Source: an uncultured Clostridia bacterium (GTDB lineage Bacteria > Bacillota > Clostridia > UMGS1883). From it: 64,000 bases of DNA. A program made the translations under genes and the position numbers. Location of the stretch: NCBI GenBank assembly GCA_934454525.1, contig CAKSFM010000013.1:1-64000 (forward strand), written 5' to 3'. Below the pieces are notes generated by a model. That model was not told the DNA's origin. It was given only the letters and a program-made list of their open reading frames with translations, and did no database searches. Position 1 is the first letter of the stretch. Each line of letters starts with the position of its first letter. This document shows, in pieces, positions 48,028 through 55,973 of the stretch.

Positions 48028-48066
48028 TATCCCCCCTGTGACAATATATTCGCCGCAGGGGGGATA
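48028..48066 (-). promoter_or_regulatory. Hairpin masking the SD of the 252-aa gene
   Basis: On the minus strand TATCCCCCCTG pairs perfectly over 11 bp with CAGGGGGGATA (17-base loop). The G-run is the only plausible Shine-Dalgarno for ATG 48022. No T-run follows, so translational masking is more likely than termination, though read-through attenuation from the upstream gene is possible. Confidence 0.6.
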
Positions 48067-48073
48067 TATTATT

Positions 48074-49423
48074 TTATTTTCGCTCTGTGCGCAGTTTTCC
48101 CTCAATGCATTTGATTTTGCCCTTTTTCACCTCAAGAACTGTTTTTTCAAGAACCTTTTCCGAACCGTATTCATATTTCAGATATGTCACCGTTCCGTCA
48201 CCGCCGCCCGAGGACTGCCACTTTTTTTCATAAACGCAGCGCACTCCGTTTTCAATTTTTTCCTCCGTTCCTATCCAGTACGGGTAATCATAATAAAGGT
48301 CAAGCAGCGTATTTGAAGCTTCAGTATCCATGTCGGAGAGTTTTGTGTCGGCATTTTCAAAAATTTCTGCTTTTCTTCCTATTTTATCAAGATATTTTTG
48401 GGCATAAGCCTTTTCCTGCGTGAAGCACTCCCCGTAAAAGCTGTCCGATCCGGAAAGCGCCTGCTTCCACATTTCTTTCGGAAACATTTCCTTAACTGAG
48501 CTTGCGTAATAGCTGCCGTCCATCGGCATTTTATATTCAAGAAGCTTGTTATTGCTGTCAAAGGTTATCCTCACCGGTATAACGCCCGAGCCCGAAACCT
48601 TGACGAAGACTCCGTTCTGAAAACCGTACTCACCGTAGCTTGTCATCACATAAACAATTTTTTTGTCGGGTTGTCCGTCAGACTCCGGGTTCTCCGTGCC
48701 AAGAATCACATGTCCCTCCGCAACGCATTCACCCTCTGAGTATGAACCGTGTCCGTTTGATATTATCGCGTCCGCAACAAGCTCGTCAATGCTCATCTGC
48801 GCTCTGCTGCCGTAAACCTCCTGATAAAAGCTTTTGAAAGAATCATAATCCTTTGCCGCGTTTTCAAACGATGCGCCGAATGCTTCAGCCATTTCGCTGC
48901 GCGTGTAATTGTATTCCCCATCCGTGAATTTATAAGTAACATAGCCTGCGTTATCAACAAGTGCCAGTATAACTGCGGACTGGCGCATAAGCTCGCTCTC
49001 ATCCTTTGCTTTCCCTTCAAACCGCCTGATAATTCCGTAAGGCTCGGAGGAGGTTTGCAGCTCCATTCCCGTTGCTTTTCCGCATTTTCCCGAGGAATCA
49101 AGCCCGTCTATAATTGCGCTCACACCGCTCGCATTGCCGACATATTTCTGTCTGTTATCGAAAAGCCTTTTCAGCTCCTTTTCCGAGCTGTCCGATGTGA
49201 ATATTGCCGTCGGTCCGTCGGCTCCCCCGATAATCGAGATGTTTTCTCCGCTGCACGCGGCAAGCGCGCCGCACGCAAGCACAGCCGCCGCAATCACGGA
49301 AAGCGCTGCAAATCCGCGTTTCTTTGCGGTTGGCGTCAGTATGTTTTCAAATCTCTTCTTTGCCTTTTTTCCGCTTTCGGAAAATGATGTTGAAAGCATC
49401 GGCGGTTTTAAATAATCAGCCAT
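48074..49423 (-). CDS. C-terminal half of a BlaR1/M56-type sensor (membrane anchor plus DUF4825-like domain)
   Basis: 449 residues. The start MADYLKPPMLSTSFSESGKK corresponds to the region that normally continues an M56 protease (xLSTSFSExKKxxKxRFxxIL). A transmembrane segment follows (about 37-57, FAALSVIAAAVLACGALAACS), then SIIGGADGPTAIF, and an extracellular sensor resembling DUF4825 (LFDNRQKYVGNASGVSAIID) plus a large beta domain. It overlaps the M56 ORF by 8 bp in another frame. Either a single-base frameshift split one gene, or the halves are translated by coupling. It probably senses an envelope stress or antibiotic and controls BlaI. Confidence 0.72.
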   Translation of the reverse strand: MADYLKPPMLSTSFSESGKKAKKRFENILTPTAKKRGFAALSVIAAAVLACGALAACSGENISIIGGADGPTAIFTSDSSEKELKRLFDNRQKYVGNASGVSAIIDGLDSSGKCGKATGMELQTSSEPYGIIRRFEGKAKDESELMRQSAVILALVDNAGYVTYKFTDGEYNYTRSEMAEAFGASFENAAKDYDSFKSFYQEVYGSRAQMSIDELVADAIISNGHGSYSEGECVAEGHVILGTENPESDGQPDKKIVYVMTSYGEYGFQNGVFVKVSGSGVIPVRITFDSNNKLLEYKMPMDGSYYASSVKEMFPKEMWKQALSGSDSFYGECFTQEKAYAQKYLDKIGRKAEIFENADTKLSDMDTEASNTLLDLYYDYPYWIGTEEKIENGVRCVYEKKWQSSGGGDGTVTYLKYEYGSEKVLEKTVLEVKKGKIKCIEGKLRTERK

Positions 49424-50222
49424 TCCTGTTCCCTCTTTTCATAAATTTCAGTATTGTCATTGAATAAAATTTTTTATAATCGGCGGTTGTTTGCTTAATC
49501 ACTGCGTCATCGCAGGAATATTCCATGTCGCGCTGCGCCTTGTTTACCATTATATAAACCAGCGGATTGAAAAAATGCACGGAATTTGCAATCAGCAGCA
49601 GCAGACGGAACCACATATCCCCACGGCGGTAATGCATAAGCTCATGCTTCAGTATCACGCCGAGTTCATCCTCCGAATACTGCCCCTCCGGCAAAAGGAT
49701 GATCGGTTTTACAAATCCCGTCATCATCGGACCCTTGATTTTCGGGCAGGTATAAACACCGATTCCGCACTCCGTTTTAATATAGATGCGGCATTTTTCC
49801 GCTTTGCGCCTGAAAATCACATATGCTGCCAGATGGTATATAAGAAAGCAGCCGCTGCCAAGCATCCATAATGCGGCAATAAGGCCGCGAAGTGTTATCA
49901 GCGGAGCATATACAATCGGAGATTCCGCACCAACGGCAAGCTCCCCTGCCTTTTCACGGTTCATGATACGGATTGAGTAATTACTGCCGTCATCCGGTGA
50001 AGGCGCGACCGTCACGATGGTATTCTCTCCGGTGTCCGGCAATTTTATCGGTGCAGCGTTCAGCGGTATGCGGAACGGGACAACCAGCCGCAGCGCAATT
50101 ATCAGCCAGACAATGCAGCGCCACCCTGCACTGTAGCGCCTGTCAAATATCGGTGAAAGCAGCAGAAGCAGCGCTATCACTACCGACATAGTAAGCGAAA
50201 TCATAAGAATATTCTGAACCAT
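49416..50222 (-). CDS. M56-family membrane metalloprotease (BlaR1/MecR1-like), N-terminal half
   Basis: 268 residues from ATG 50222, whose first base is shared with the BlaI stop (TGATG). Membrane segments lie at about 5-25 and 32-50, a further one near 110-132, and another after the active site (FRLLLLIANSVHFFNPLVYI). The zinc motif is LKHELMHYRRGD (HExxH), followed by DMEYSCDDAVI with the third ligand. It ends abruptly at KFMKRGNRNG, where typical family members continue into the sensor domain encoded by the overlapping next ORF. Role by homology: cleave BlaI on signal. Confidence 0.85.
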   Translation of the reverse strand: MVQNILMISLTMSVVIALLLLLSPIFDRRYSAGWRCIVWLIIALRLVVPFRIPLNAAPIKLPDTGENTIVTVAPSPDDGSNYSIRIMNREKAGELAVGAESPIVYAPLITLRGLIAALWMLGSGCFLIYHLAAYVIFRRKAEKCRIYIKTECGIGVYTCPKIKGPMMTGFVKPIILLPEGQYSEDELGVILKHELMHYRRGDMWFRLLLLIANSVHFFNPLVYIMVNKAQRDMEYSCDDAVIKQTTADYKKFYSMTILKFMKRGNRNG

Positions 50223-50590
50223 CACTTTACCTCGCTGATAAATGCCTCAAGCTCGTCTATATCTCTTTTTGTCAGCTCTCCCCCGTCATACAGTGAAGCA
50301 ATCAGACTTTTCACTGAATTGTGGTGCAGCTTTTTCAAAAACGATTTGCTTTCGCGCCGCAGATAAAGCTCTTTTTCCACCATCGGAGTGTACATATTAA
50401 GCCGTCCGTCTTTCCTGCATTTCAGAAAGCCGCGCTCGCAAAGCCTGTCAAGCAGCTTCAGCACTGTCGGGCGCGCCCAGCCGCGGTCAAGCCGCTCTGT
50501 TATATAATCCGTGTTAACCTCGCTGCCGGCATCCCATATTATCATCATGATTTCAAGCTCGCTGTCAGGAATCCTTACCACATCATTCAT
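50222..50590 (-). CDS. BlaI/MecI/CopY-family transcriptional repressor
   Basis: 122 residues from the ATG at 50590 (AGAGG upstream). Winged helix: ISDSELEIMMIIW-type start (IPDSELEIMMIIWDAG), WARPTVLKLLDRLCERGF recognition region, and a C-terminal dimerisation helix LTKRDIDELEAFISEV. The gene upstream region has a palindrome fitting autoregulation. First gene of the operon with the M56 protease. Confidence 0.92.
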   Translation of the reverse strand: MNDVVRIPDSELEIMMIIWDAGSEVNTDYITERLDRGWARPTVLKLLDRLCERGFLKCRKDGRLNMYTPMVEKELYLRRESKSFLKKLHHNSVKSLIASLYDGGELTKRDIDELEAFISEVK

Positions 50591-50614
50591 TTTGGTAACC
50601 TCTTTTGCATTTTT

Positions 50615-50669
50615 GTTAGACATTTGTCTAACTTAGCTTTATTTTACACTTGTCTAACAACTTTGTCAA
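50615..50669 (-). promoter_or_regulatory. blaI-type operon promoter with BlaI operator
   Basis: Read leftward: TTGACA (50664-50669), 17-bp spacer, TAAAAT (50641-50646). The spacer contains GTTAGACAAGT, and a perfect palindrome GTTAGACA-TT-TGTCTAAC lies just downstream at 50615-50632. Two TTAGACA-containing sites around the start point fit repression by the BlaI-type protein. Confidence 0.8.
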
Positions 50670-50702
50670 GTCATTTTATAAAAATTTAATATATTATAAA
50701 AA

Positions 50703-50738
50703 AGCAGCGGCAAAATGCAGTTCCATTTTGCCGCTGCT
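50703..50738. terminator. Terminator of the 851-aa stalk/LRR protein gene
   Basis: AGCAGCGGCAAAATG pairs perfectly with CATTTTGCCGCTGCT around a six-base loop, followed on the minus strand by a T-run (CTTTTTTATAA). It lies between convergent-free neighbours and 11 bp past the stop. Confidence 0.88.
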
Positions 50739-50749
50739 CTATATTCAAA

Positions 50750-53305
50750 TCACTTAATTAATGTAACCCGGTGTGTTTCTTCGTTCCAATCAACTTTTGC
50801 ACCAAGCTGCTCGGTGATGAATCTTACCGGGGTATATGTTCGGTCGTTTTCTATAAATGCCGCCGAGTCAAGCTCAATTTCCTCCCCATTTACAATTGCC
50901 GTTTTTGCACCGATTGTAATTACAATTTCAACAGCCTCGCCGTCACCGTTTTTACCGGTAATTTTAACGGCACGTTCATCTTCATCCCATGCAACCTCCG
51001 CACCGAGATGCTCGGCAACAAACCTCGCCGGAAGCATTGTGCGCCCGTTTACGATTTTCGGAGCAACGTCATTTGTTACCGTTTTTCCGAAAACAACGCT
51101 TTCATTCTCTCCAATCGTAAGAACAATTGCGCGGCTCGGATCTGCAATCCATGCGGCATAAAGTGTTGACGACGCAGTTATTTTATCACCGCTGCCGTAC
51201 GGCTTTGTAAGCTCCTCGTCATAATACCATCCGTTAAATTTGTAGCCGTCTTTTTTCGGTTCACTTACAGAACCTATTGCCTGCCCCTGCTTCACACTTA
51301 TATTTCCGATTTCGCTTCCTCCGTTCGCATTAAACCGGATCGAATAAGACGGGGTGCTTCTGCTTCCCGATCTTCGTGATGGAATCTTTTCAAATTTTGC
51401 AGTGAGCTTAACATTATTTTCTGCCGTAAATTTGTATTCAGCTTCTGTTGATACCTCGCTCTCTCCGATGTACCAGCCTTTAAAGCTATATCCGTTCTCA
51501 GGTTCAGCCTTCACCGTAACCGCAGAACCCTTAATGTATTTCGCAGCACCAGTCACGCTTCCGTTTTCACCCTCAGCTTCAATGCTTACAACATTTTCAT
51601 TTGACACAATGCTTTCAATACTCTCTTGCGTTAAACTGTAGTTTTTTGACTTATCTCCGGCAAGCTCAAGGTTTTTTATAAGTATCTTCATCGTATTTTC
51701 ATCATTGTCGCCGACAAGTTCAACTGTTATTTTATCAAAATCAATCTCAACCTTATCTGTGTCTGCTCCCAGCACTCCAGAAAGCTCTGCTGTTTTTGCA
51801 CCAACATCAACCGACGTTATCGAAACACTTTTCCTGTTTACCGTCAGCTTCACGGTTTTTCTGAAAGGCGCATAATCATCGTTTCCGGCTTCTCTTACAG
51901 TGATATCCGCTTCTCCTGCTGACTTAATTGTCACTGTTCCGTCGTCAGAAATATCCGCAACATTGCTATTGTTGCTTTCATATGTAAAATTGCTCAGCTT
52001 TGATTCGCTGTCCGGAATTACGTCAAGCTTAAAGCTGTCATCACCGTATGTTTTCTCCTCTATTTCATTTACAATAATATTCTGCTGCGTTTTCCCGGTG
52101 TCCGCAATATAATTAAAGTGTATTGCAGTTTGCGGCAAATCTTCTTCAATAGTTCCCTTATCAAGACTATCCCACTCGGCTTGCGTTCCCTCATAGTATA
52201 TATTATCAGCATTGGATTCATGAAAAGCCCATTCACTTATGCTCTTAACAGATTTGGGTATAATGATATTTTTAAAAGAATACCCGCTGAAAATATCCGA
52301 CGCTATATACGTTATACCATTTTCAAACACTATATTATCAGTTTTAAAAAAATGCAGTCCAAAATATGGATGACCATCATATTTAGGCTCAGCCATTTCC
52401 CCCGAACCTGAAATTATCAGGTTTTTTGCCATTTCATCATATTTCCAGCTTATGTTTTCACCATAGCTACCGAAGCTGTCAAGCTTTCCGTCAAACAGTT
52501 CTACGCTCTGATAATATCCGAGTGAAGCATTTTTGCAAACATCCGAATATGCCTTGCTTTCTTTGTACATATGGATGTGATTACTATCGCCTCCACCAAC
52601 CTTTTTCGAATAAATGTATAAATCAGCCATGCACGGATATGCCACAGAGATATTACATTCCCCGGTATCTTCGGGAACTATAACTTTTTTTAAATGCGGA
52701 TTGCTGATTTCTATCCATAACTCCTCTCCGAATTGTGACACGCGCTGACGTATCCCTGACGGAACATTAAAAACTTCGTCTGTCTTTCCGTAAGGGTAAA
52801 GAAGAAGCTCCATGTCCTTTGTGTACAATATGCCGTCAATCGATTTAAAGTATTTATTCTGCGAATCTACTGTAATCTTTTGAAGGGTCTCCCCTATATT
52901 GCGAATTGTTGACAAGGCAGAATCGCTGATTTTTTCAAGCTCCGACGAAAAGCATACCTCCTCAACCCTTTTCAGATTAGAAAATTTTATACCGTCTGTC
53001 GTATTGCCTACCTCAGTATATCCGCTGATGATTATTTTCTTACAGCCATTCTCCATTTTTCCTTTATATAATGCAATTTTCTCATCGTCACGCATAATCA
53101 GACCGTTCACGTCTTTTGTAAAATATATAATCTTACCTGTATCGAAGCCGTTCAGCGCTCCCGTTCCGAAAATCTCCAAAACTCCCGAGGTAAAATTATA
53201 CGACCAATTTTCGCCGGTTAAAACCTCATCTTCGGCAAGACCGCCAACCGCTGCAACAGAAAAAAAGATACACATGCTCATTATAATTGCCATCATTTTT
53301 TTCAT
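50750..53305 (-). CDS. Secreted surface protein: LRR-like, Ig-like, InlB-type repeats and copper-amine-oxidase stalk
   Basis: 851 residues from ATG 53305 (AAAGGA just upstream; a further ATG at 53323 lacks SD). Signal peptide about 1-25. N-terminal half has BspA-like leucine-rich elements (EVCFSSELEKISDSALS, IIIPKSVKSISEWAF). Then a Big_2/YDG-like stretch (about 400-560), a divergent InlB repeat (GSVTGAAKYIKGSAVTVKAE), a Flg_new repeat (FNANGGSEIGNISVKQG), and two stalk motifs at the C-terminus (KIVNGRTMLPARFVAEHLGA; FIENDRTYTPVRFITEQLGA). Likely an adhesin or wall-associated protein; no enzyme motif. Confidence 0.8.
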   Translation of the reverse strand: MKKMMAIIMSMCIFFSVAAVGGLAEDEVLTGENWSYNFTSGVLEIFGTGALNGFDTGKIIYFTKDVNGLIMRDDEKIALYKGKMENGCKKIIISGYTEVGNTTDGIKFSNLKRVEEVCFSSELEKISDSALSTIRNIGETLQKITVDSQNKYFKSIDGILYTKDMELLLYPYGKTDEVFNVPSGIRQRVSQFGEELWIEISNPHLKKVIVPEDTGECNISVAYPCMADLYIYSKKVGGGDSNHIHMYKESKAYSDVCKNASLGYYQSVELFDGKLDSFGSYGENISWKYDEMAKNLIISGSGEMAEPKYDGHPYFGLHFFKTDNIVFENGITYIASDIFSGYSFKNIIIPKSVKSISEWAFHESNADNIYYEGTQAEWDSLDKGTIEEDLPQTAIHFNYIADTGKTQQNIIVNEIEEKTYGDDSFKLDVIPDSESKLSNFTYESNNSNVADISDDGTVTIKSAGEADITVREAGNDDYAPFRKTVKLTVNRKSVSITSVDVGAKTAELSGVLGADTDKVEIDFDKITVELVGDNDENTMKILIKNLELAGDKSKNYSLTQESIESIVSNENVVSIEAEGENGSVTGAAKYIKGSAVTVKAEPENGYSFKGWYIGESEVSTEAEYKFTAENNVKLTAKFEKIPSRRSGSRSTPSYSIRFNANGGSEIGNISVKQGQAIGSVSEPKKDGYKFNGWYYDEELTKPYGSGDKITASSTLYAAWIADPSRAIVLTIGENESVVFGKTVTNDVAPKIVNGRTMLPARFVAEHLGAEVAWDEDERAVKITGKNGDGEAVEIVITIGAKTAIVNGEEIELDSAAFIENDRTYTPVRFITEQLGAKVDWNEETHRVTLIK

Positions 53306-53675
53306 ATCATTGTTTCCTTTCATATCTTATTGTTTTACGGTATCCGAAATGTGTTTCAGGAAGAATCGCACATGAAAATCCCCCTCTCATATATAGTAAA
53401 TGCATTTTTTAATGTTATGAAAAACATTCGGAAATTAAAAAATGCGCCAATCCGAAGACTGACGCATAAAAAACGCAAAACTCCGAATTGTCGCCAAACA
53501 AATCCCATACTCAATTATTCTCGTATGCAAAGAAGAGCCTGCATTTTTTACAATGATATAAAAAACGCATACTTAGAATAATTGAATCAATATTAAGATT
53601 TGTTTGGCAGTTTTAACTATATCACACATTCCTTGTTTTGTAAATACTTTTTTGCAAAAACTGATTCATATATAC
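53306..53675. other. Intergenic region
   Basis: No gene seen. It holds the palindromic element at 53491-53610, a weak imperfect hairpin near 53444-53467 (TGCGCCA against TGACGCA), and AT-rich sequence. Promoter boxes for the 851-aa gene could not be fixed. Confidence 0.5.
53491..53610. repeat. 120-bp inverted-repeat element
   Basis: The left end GCCAAACAAATC...CAATTATTCTCGTATGC and the complement of the right end GCCAAACAAATC...CAATTATTCTAAGTATGC match apart from a short indel, giving a hairpin of about 36-42 bp arms around 40 bases. MITE-like, with no ORF. It is unrelated to the TTAGGCATA family. Confidence 0.75.
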
Positions 53676-53711
53676 AAAACTCCGAGAACAAATTCATGTT
53701 CCCGGAGTTTT
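53676..53711 (-). terminator. Terminator of the stalk-flavodoxin gene
   Basis: AAAACTCCGAGAAC pairs with GTTCCCGGAGTTTT (one mismatch), two bases after the stop codon. Confidence 0.75.
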
Positions 53712-53713
53712 TC

Positions 53714-54601
53714 TTAATTATTATCCGCTGATACCGATTTCACCCAATCGCTGACCGTCTGTTCGGAAAGCGATGACGAGAACCGCTTGCCCTCGCGCCA
53801 TGTGCCGCCGTTTGCCGCCTTTTCAAGCAGACTGCCGCTTTCGCCAAGTCCGGAGCTTGCCGATGTGCAGAACGGAATAACCGTTTTTCCGTTAAAATCG
53901 TTTTTGCTTACAAAGCTGCTTGCCGGCCATGCAGCAATGCCCCGCCAGATGGGATAGCCGATAAAAACAGTGTCGTACTGCTCCCAATTCGGAACAGTTT
54001 CCGTTTTCAGCTTTACATCGCGCAGGCTTTCATCATTATGCTCCTTTGACACGCGGCTTGCGCTGTCCGTCCAGTCGAGGTCATCGCTCGTATATTTCTC
54101 TGCCGGCTCAATTTCGAACAAATCAGCGTCCGCCGCTTTTGCAATATATTCCGCCGCCGTTTTTGTGCTTCCCGTTGCGGAAAAATATACTACAAGTGTT
54201 TTTTTGCCGCTTGCCGGTTCATCGGCTGCTGCCCTCTCCGTAAGCCGTACGGTTTGGCTGTCGGCAATCCATTCCGTTTCAAAGCCGAAGCTGTCCGCAA
54301 TGAAACGAATCGGAAGCATGGTGCGTCCGCCGATGATTTTCGGCGCGGTATCAAGCGTTTTTTCCTCGCCGTTAAGCAGAGCTGTCAGTAAATCAATCGT
54401 CAGCCTGATAACGCTTTCGCCGCGGCTGAGCGTTACGGTGCGCGTTTGCTCGTCCCAGCTCACATCGCCGCCCATTTTTTCAACAACGGCGCGCACCGGG
54501 AGAAGCGTTCTTCCGTTTTCAATAACGGGGCATGTGTTCGAGTCTGTTATGCCTAAGGATTTCCGTAATTTCATCTTTTGAAACTCCGTGATTTTTTGCA
54601 T
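53714..54601 (-). CDS. Flavodoxin fused to copper-amine-oxidase-type stalk domain, 5'-truncated
   Basis: The open frame starts at 54601, but recognisable sequence begins near 54530 with CPVIENGRTLLPVRAVVEKMGG, followed by KIIGGRTMLPIRFIADSFGF; these are two halves of a stalk domain. From about residue 130 comes a flavodoxin: LVVYFSATGSTKTAAEYIA (FMN phosphate loop), YDTVFIGYPIWRGIAAWP and PFCTSASSGLGESG. Normally such a stalk is exported behind a signal peptide; here the 5' end has been replaced by a TTAGGCATA element end and the overlapping decarboxylase gene. The codons before 54530 lie over that junction in a different frame and are probably not native. It may be poorly or not expressed. 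Confidence 0.7.
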   Translation of the reverse strand: MQKITEFQKMKLRKSLGITDSNTCPVIENGRTLLPVRAVVEKMGGDVSWDEQTRTVTLSRGESVIRLTIDLLTALLNGEEKTLDTAPKIIGGRTMLPIRFIADSFGFETEWIADSQTVRLTERAAADEPASGKKTLVVYFSATGSTKTAAEYIAKAADADLFEIEPAEKYTSDDLDWTDSASRVSKEHNDESLRDVKLKTETVPNWEQYDTVFIGYPIWRGIAAWPASSFVSKNDFNGKTVIPFCTSASSGLGESGSLLEKAANGGTWREGKRFSSSLSEQTVSDWVKSVSADNN

Positions 54602-54797
54602 TTGCCAGATGAAATTTCAATGAGCTGTCCAGTATGCCGCTTGCTATCAGCGCCGTTACGGTGACAATGCTTCTGTCACGCGCGGAAAGCTTATCCTCAC
54701 GCGCCCACACTTCACCGAAAAGCACATCATCGTTTAAATGCGCAAACTCCGGTGCGAAATTACCGAGTTCATCTCTTCCTGCCGTTACCTTAGCCAT
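54519..54797 (-). pseudogene. Carboxymuconolactone decarboxylase-family protein, 3'-truncated
   Basis: From ATG 54797 (AAGGAGGAG upstream) it reads as a CMD/AhpD-like protein: FAPEFAHLNDDVLFGEVWAR, LSARDRSIVTVTALIASG and LKFHLANAKNHGVSKDEITE. Homology stops at EIL, where the sequence enters a TTAGGCATA element end, giving RHNRLEHMPRY-stop. About 25-30 C-terminal residues are missing (the usual helix after EEIxEV). Natural partner of the aldo-keto reductase upstream. Confidence 0.82.
54526..54556. mobile_element. Solo end of the TTAGGCATA palindromic element (copy D)
   Basis: Thirty bases, read on the minus strand TTAGGCATAACAGACTCGAA followed by CACATGCCCC, match the end of the complete copy at 55612. 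The other half of the element is gone; beyond it lies stalk-domain coding sequence. It marks a deletion junction. Confidence 0.8.
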
Positions 54798-54816
54798 AGA
54801 AATCTCCTCCTTTAAA

Positions 54817-55959
54817 TCAAAGCTTTACGCCGAACACGGGGAAAAAGCTGTTGTCACCGTAGTCACTGATATGCTCGGCATTTTTCAGAAGCGTCATATC
54901 ATCATCGGATATATTAAAATCAAGCTGTGCATTTTCACGCATATGCTCCGCCGATTTTGTTTTCTGCAGCACTGCCATGCCGAGCTGCAGACAGTATTTT
55001 ATGCAAAGCCGGGCAGCTGAAACGCCGTATTTTCCGGCAACCTTTCCAATGAGCGGATTTTTCAGCGCCTCACCATGTGCAACGGGAGAATAAGCCTCCG
55101 TAAGGATATTTTCTTTTTTACAGTAATCAATAAGCGCCAGCGGTGTGTTGGATATATGCGCAAGAATCTGATTTGCCGCCGGGCGAACCAAGCAGCCGTC
55201 CGTGATATTTTTAATATCGTCCTCAAGGAAATTTGATATGCCGATTGCCCGCACTTTTCCTGCCTTAAGCGCGTCCTCCATGACTCTCCAAACCTCTTTG
55301 TTTTCCTCATAATATCTGTTGTCGGATTGGTTAGGCATATCAGACTCGAACCCCATTCGGTTCAAAAAGGCAAATTTTCCGCAATAATGCGTTAAAATGC
55401 TCGTTAATAGACAAACTATTAACTGCGCTTTTGCCTTCTCTTGCAAAAAATTTGCTCTTTTTGAACTCGCAGACCCTATGCGCCGAAAAATTTTTACACA
55501 GCTGTTTTTGCAGGGCGCAGCAAGGCTTGACGCCTTGCAAGTCCCGAAAAGACAGTTGTGCGGAAATTTAACAAGCATAGGGCGTATGTGTTCGAATCTG
55601 CTATGCCTAACCTCCGCCCACGGCTGCGGACTGTGAATCAGCATCATGTCCATGTAGTCAAAACCTGTTTTTTTCAGTGTTTCGTCAATTGAATCCGCAG
55701 CCGAACGGTAGCTTTTGTTCTCTGCGGCAACCTTTGACGTTACGAAAATTTTATCTCTGCTTATTCCCGATGCACGCACTCCCTCGCCAACACCCTGCTC
55801 ATTTTCATATGCCTGAGCAGTGTCAATATGGCGATAGCCTATTTTGATTGCGTTTTTAACAGCATCCTTTGCCGCATCGTTTTCAATCAGCCATGTTCCC
55901 AATGCAAGTTTTGGAATTTTCACTCCGTTATTCATTGTATATGTTTCATCAATTATCAT
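54817..55959 (-). CDS. Aldo-keto reductase carrying an in-frame palindromic-element insertion
   Basis: 380 residues from ATG 55959 (AGGAG upstream), versus about 285 for normal family members. Catalytic tetrad is present: Asp in HIDTAQAY, Tyr in the same motif, Lys in VTSKVAAE, His in LIHSPQPW. Directly after PWAE come about 95 foreign residues (VRHSRFEHI to ESDMPNQ), encoded by the repeat at 55329-55612, and then normal AKR sequence resumes with SDNRYYEENKEVW and GKVRAIGISNFLED to the end. The insertion keeps the frame and has no stop. It falls in loop A after strand beta4, a variable loop near the active site, so activity may survive. Confidence 0.88.
   Translation of the reverse strand: MIIDETYTMNNGVKIPKLALGTWLIENDAAKDAVKNAIKIGYRHIDTAQAYENEQGVGEGVRASGISRDKIFVTSKVAAENKSYRSAADSIDETLKKTGFDYMDMMLIHSPQPWAEVRHSRFEHIRPMLVKFPHNCLFGTCKASSLAAPCKNSCVKIFRRIGSASSKRANFLQEKAKAQLIVCLLTSILTHYCGKFAFLNRMGFESDMPNQSDNRYYEENKEVWRVMEDALKAGKVRAIGISNFLEDDIKNITDGCLVRPAANQILAHISNTPLALIDYCKKENILTEAYSPVAHGEALKNPLIGKVAGKYGVSAARLCIKYCLQLGMAVLQKTKSAEHMRENAQLDFNISDDDMTLLKNAEHISDYGDNSFFPVFGVKL
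55329..55612. mobile_element. TTAGGCATA palindromic element, complete copy (A), inside AKR gene
   Basis: 284 bp. The ends are inverted repeats of about 24 bp: GGTTAGGCATATCAGACTCG at the left and, complemented, GGTTAGGCATAGCAGATTCG at the right. Inside are two large stem-loops: GTTCAAAAAGGCAAATTTT pairing with AAAATTTGCTCTTTTTGAAC, and CCCTATGC pairing with GCATAGGG. The first contains small hairpins (GAACC-GGTTC, CGCA-TGCG, GTTAATAG-CTATTAAC). With a one-base target duplication the total is 285 bp, which preserves reading frame. Confidence 0.85.
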
Positions 55960-55973
55960 AATAAACACTCCTT

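Noticed and set aside
55331..55610. The element taken as a tRNA or group of tRNA-like TPsiC arms because of TTCGAATC/TTCGAGTC
   Set aside because: There is no acceptor, D or anticodon arm; the motif is part of the terminal inverted repeat.
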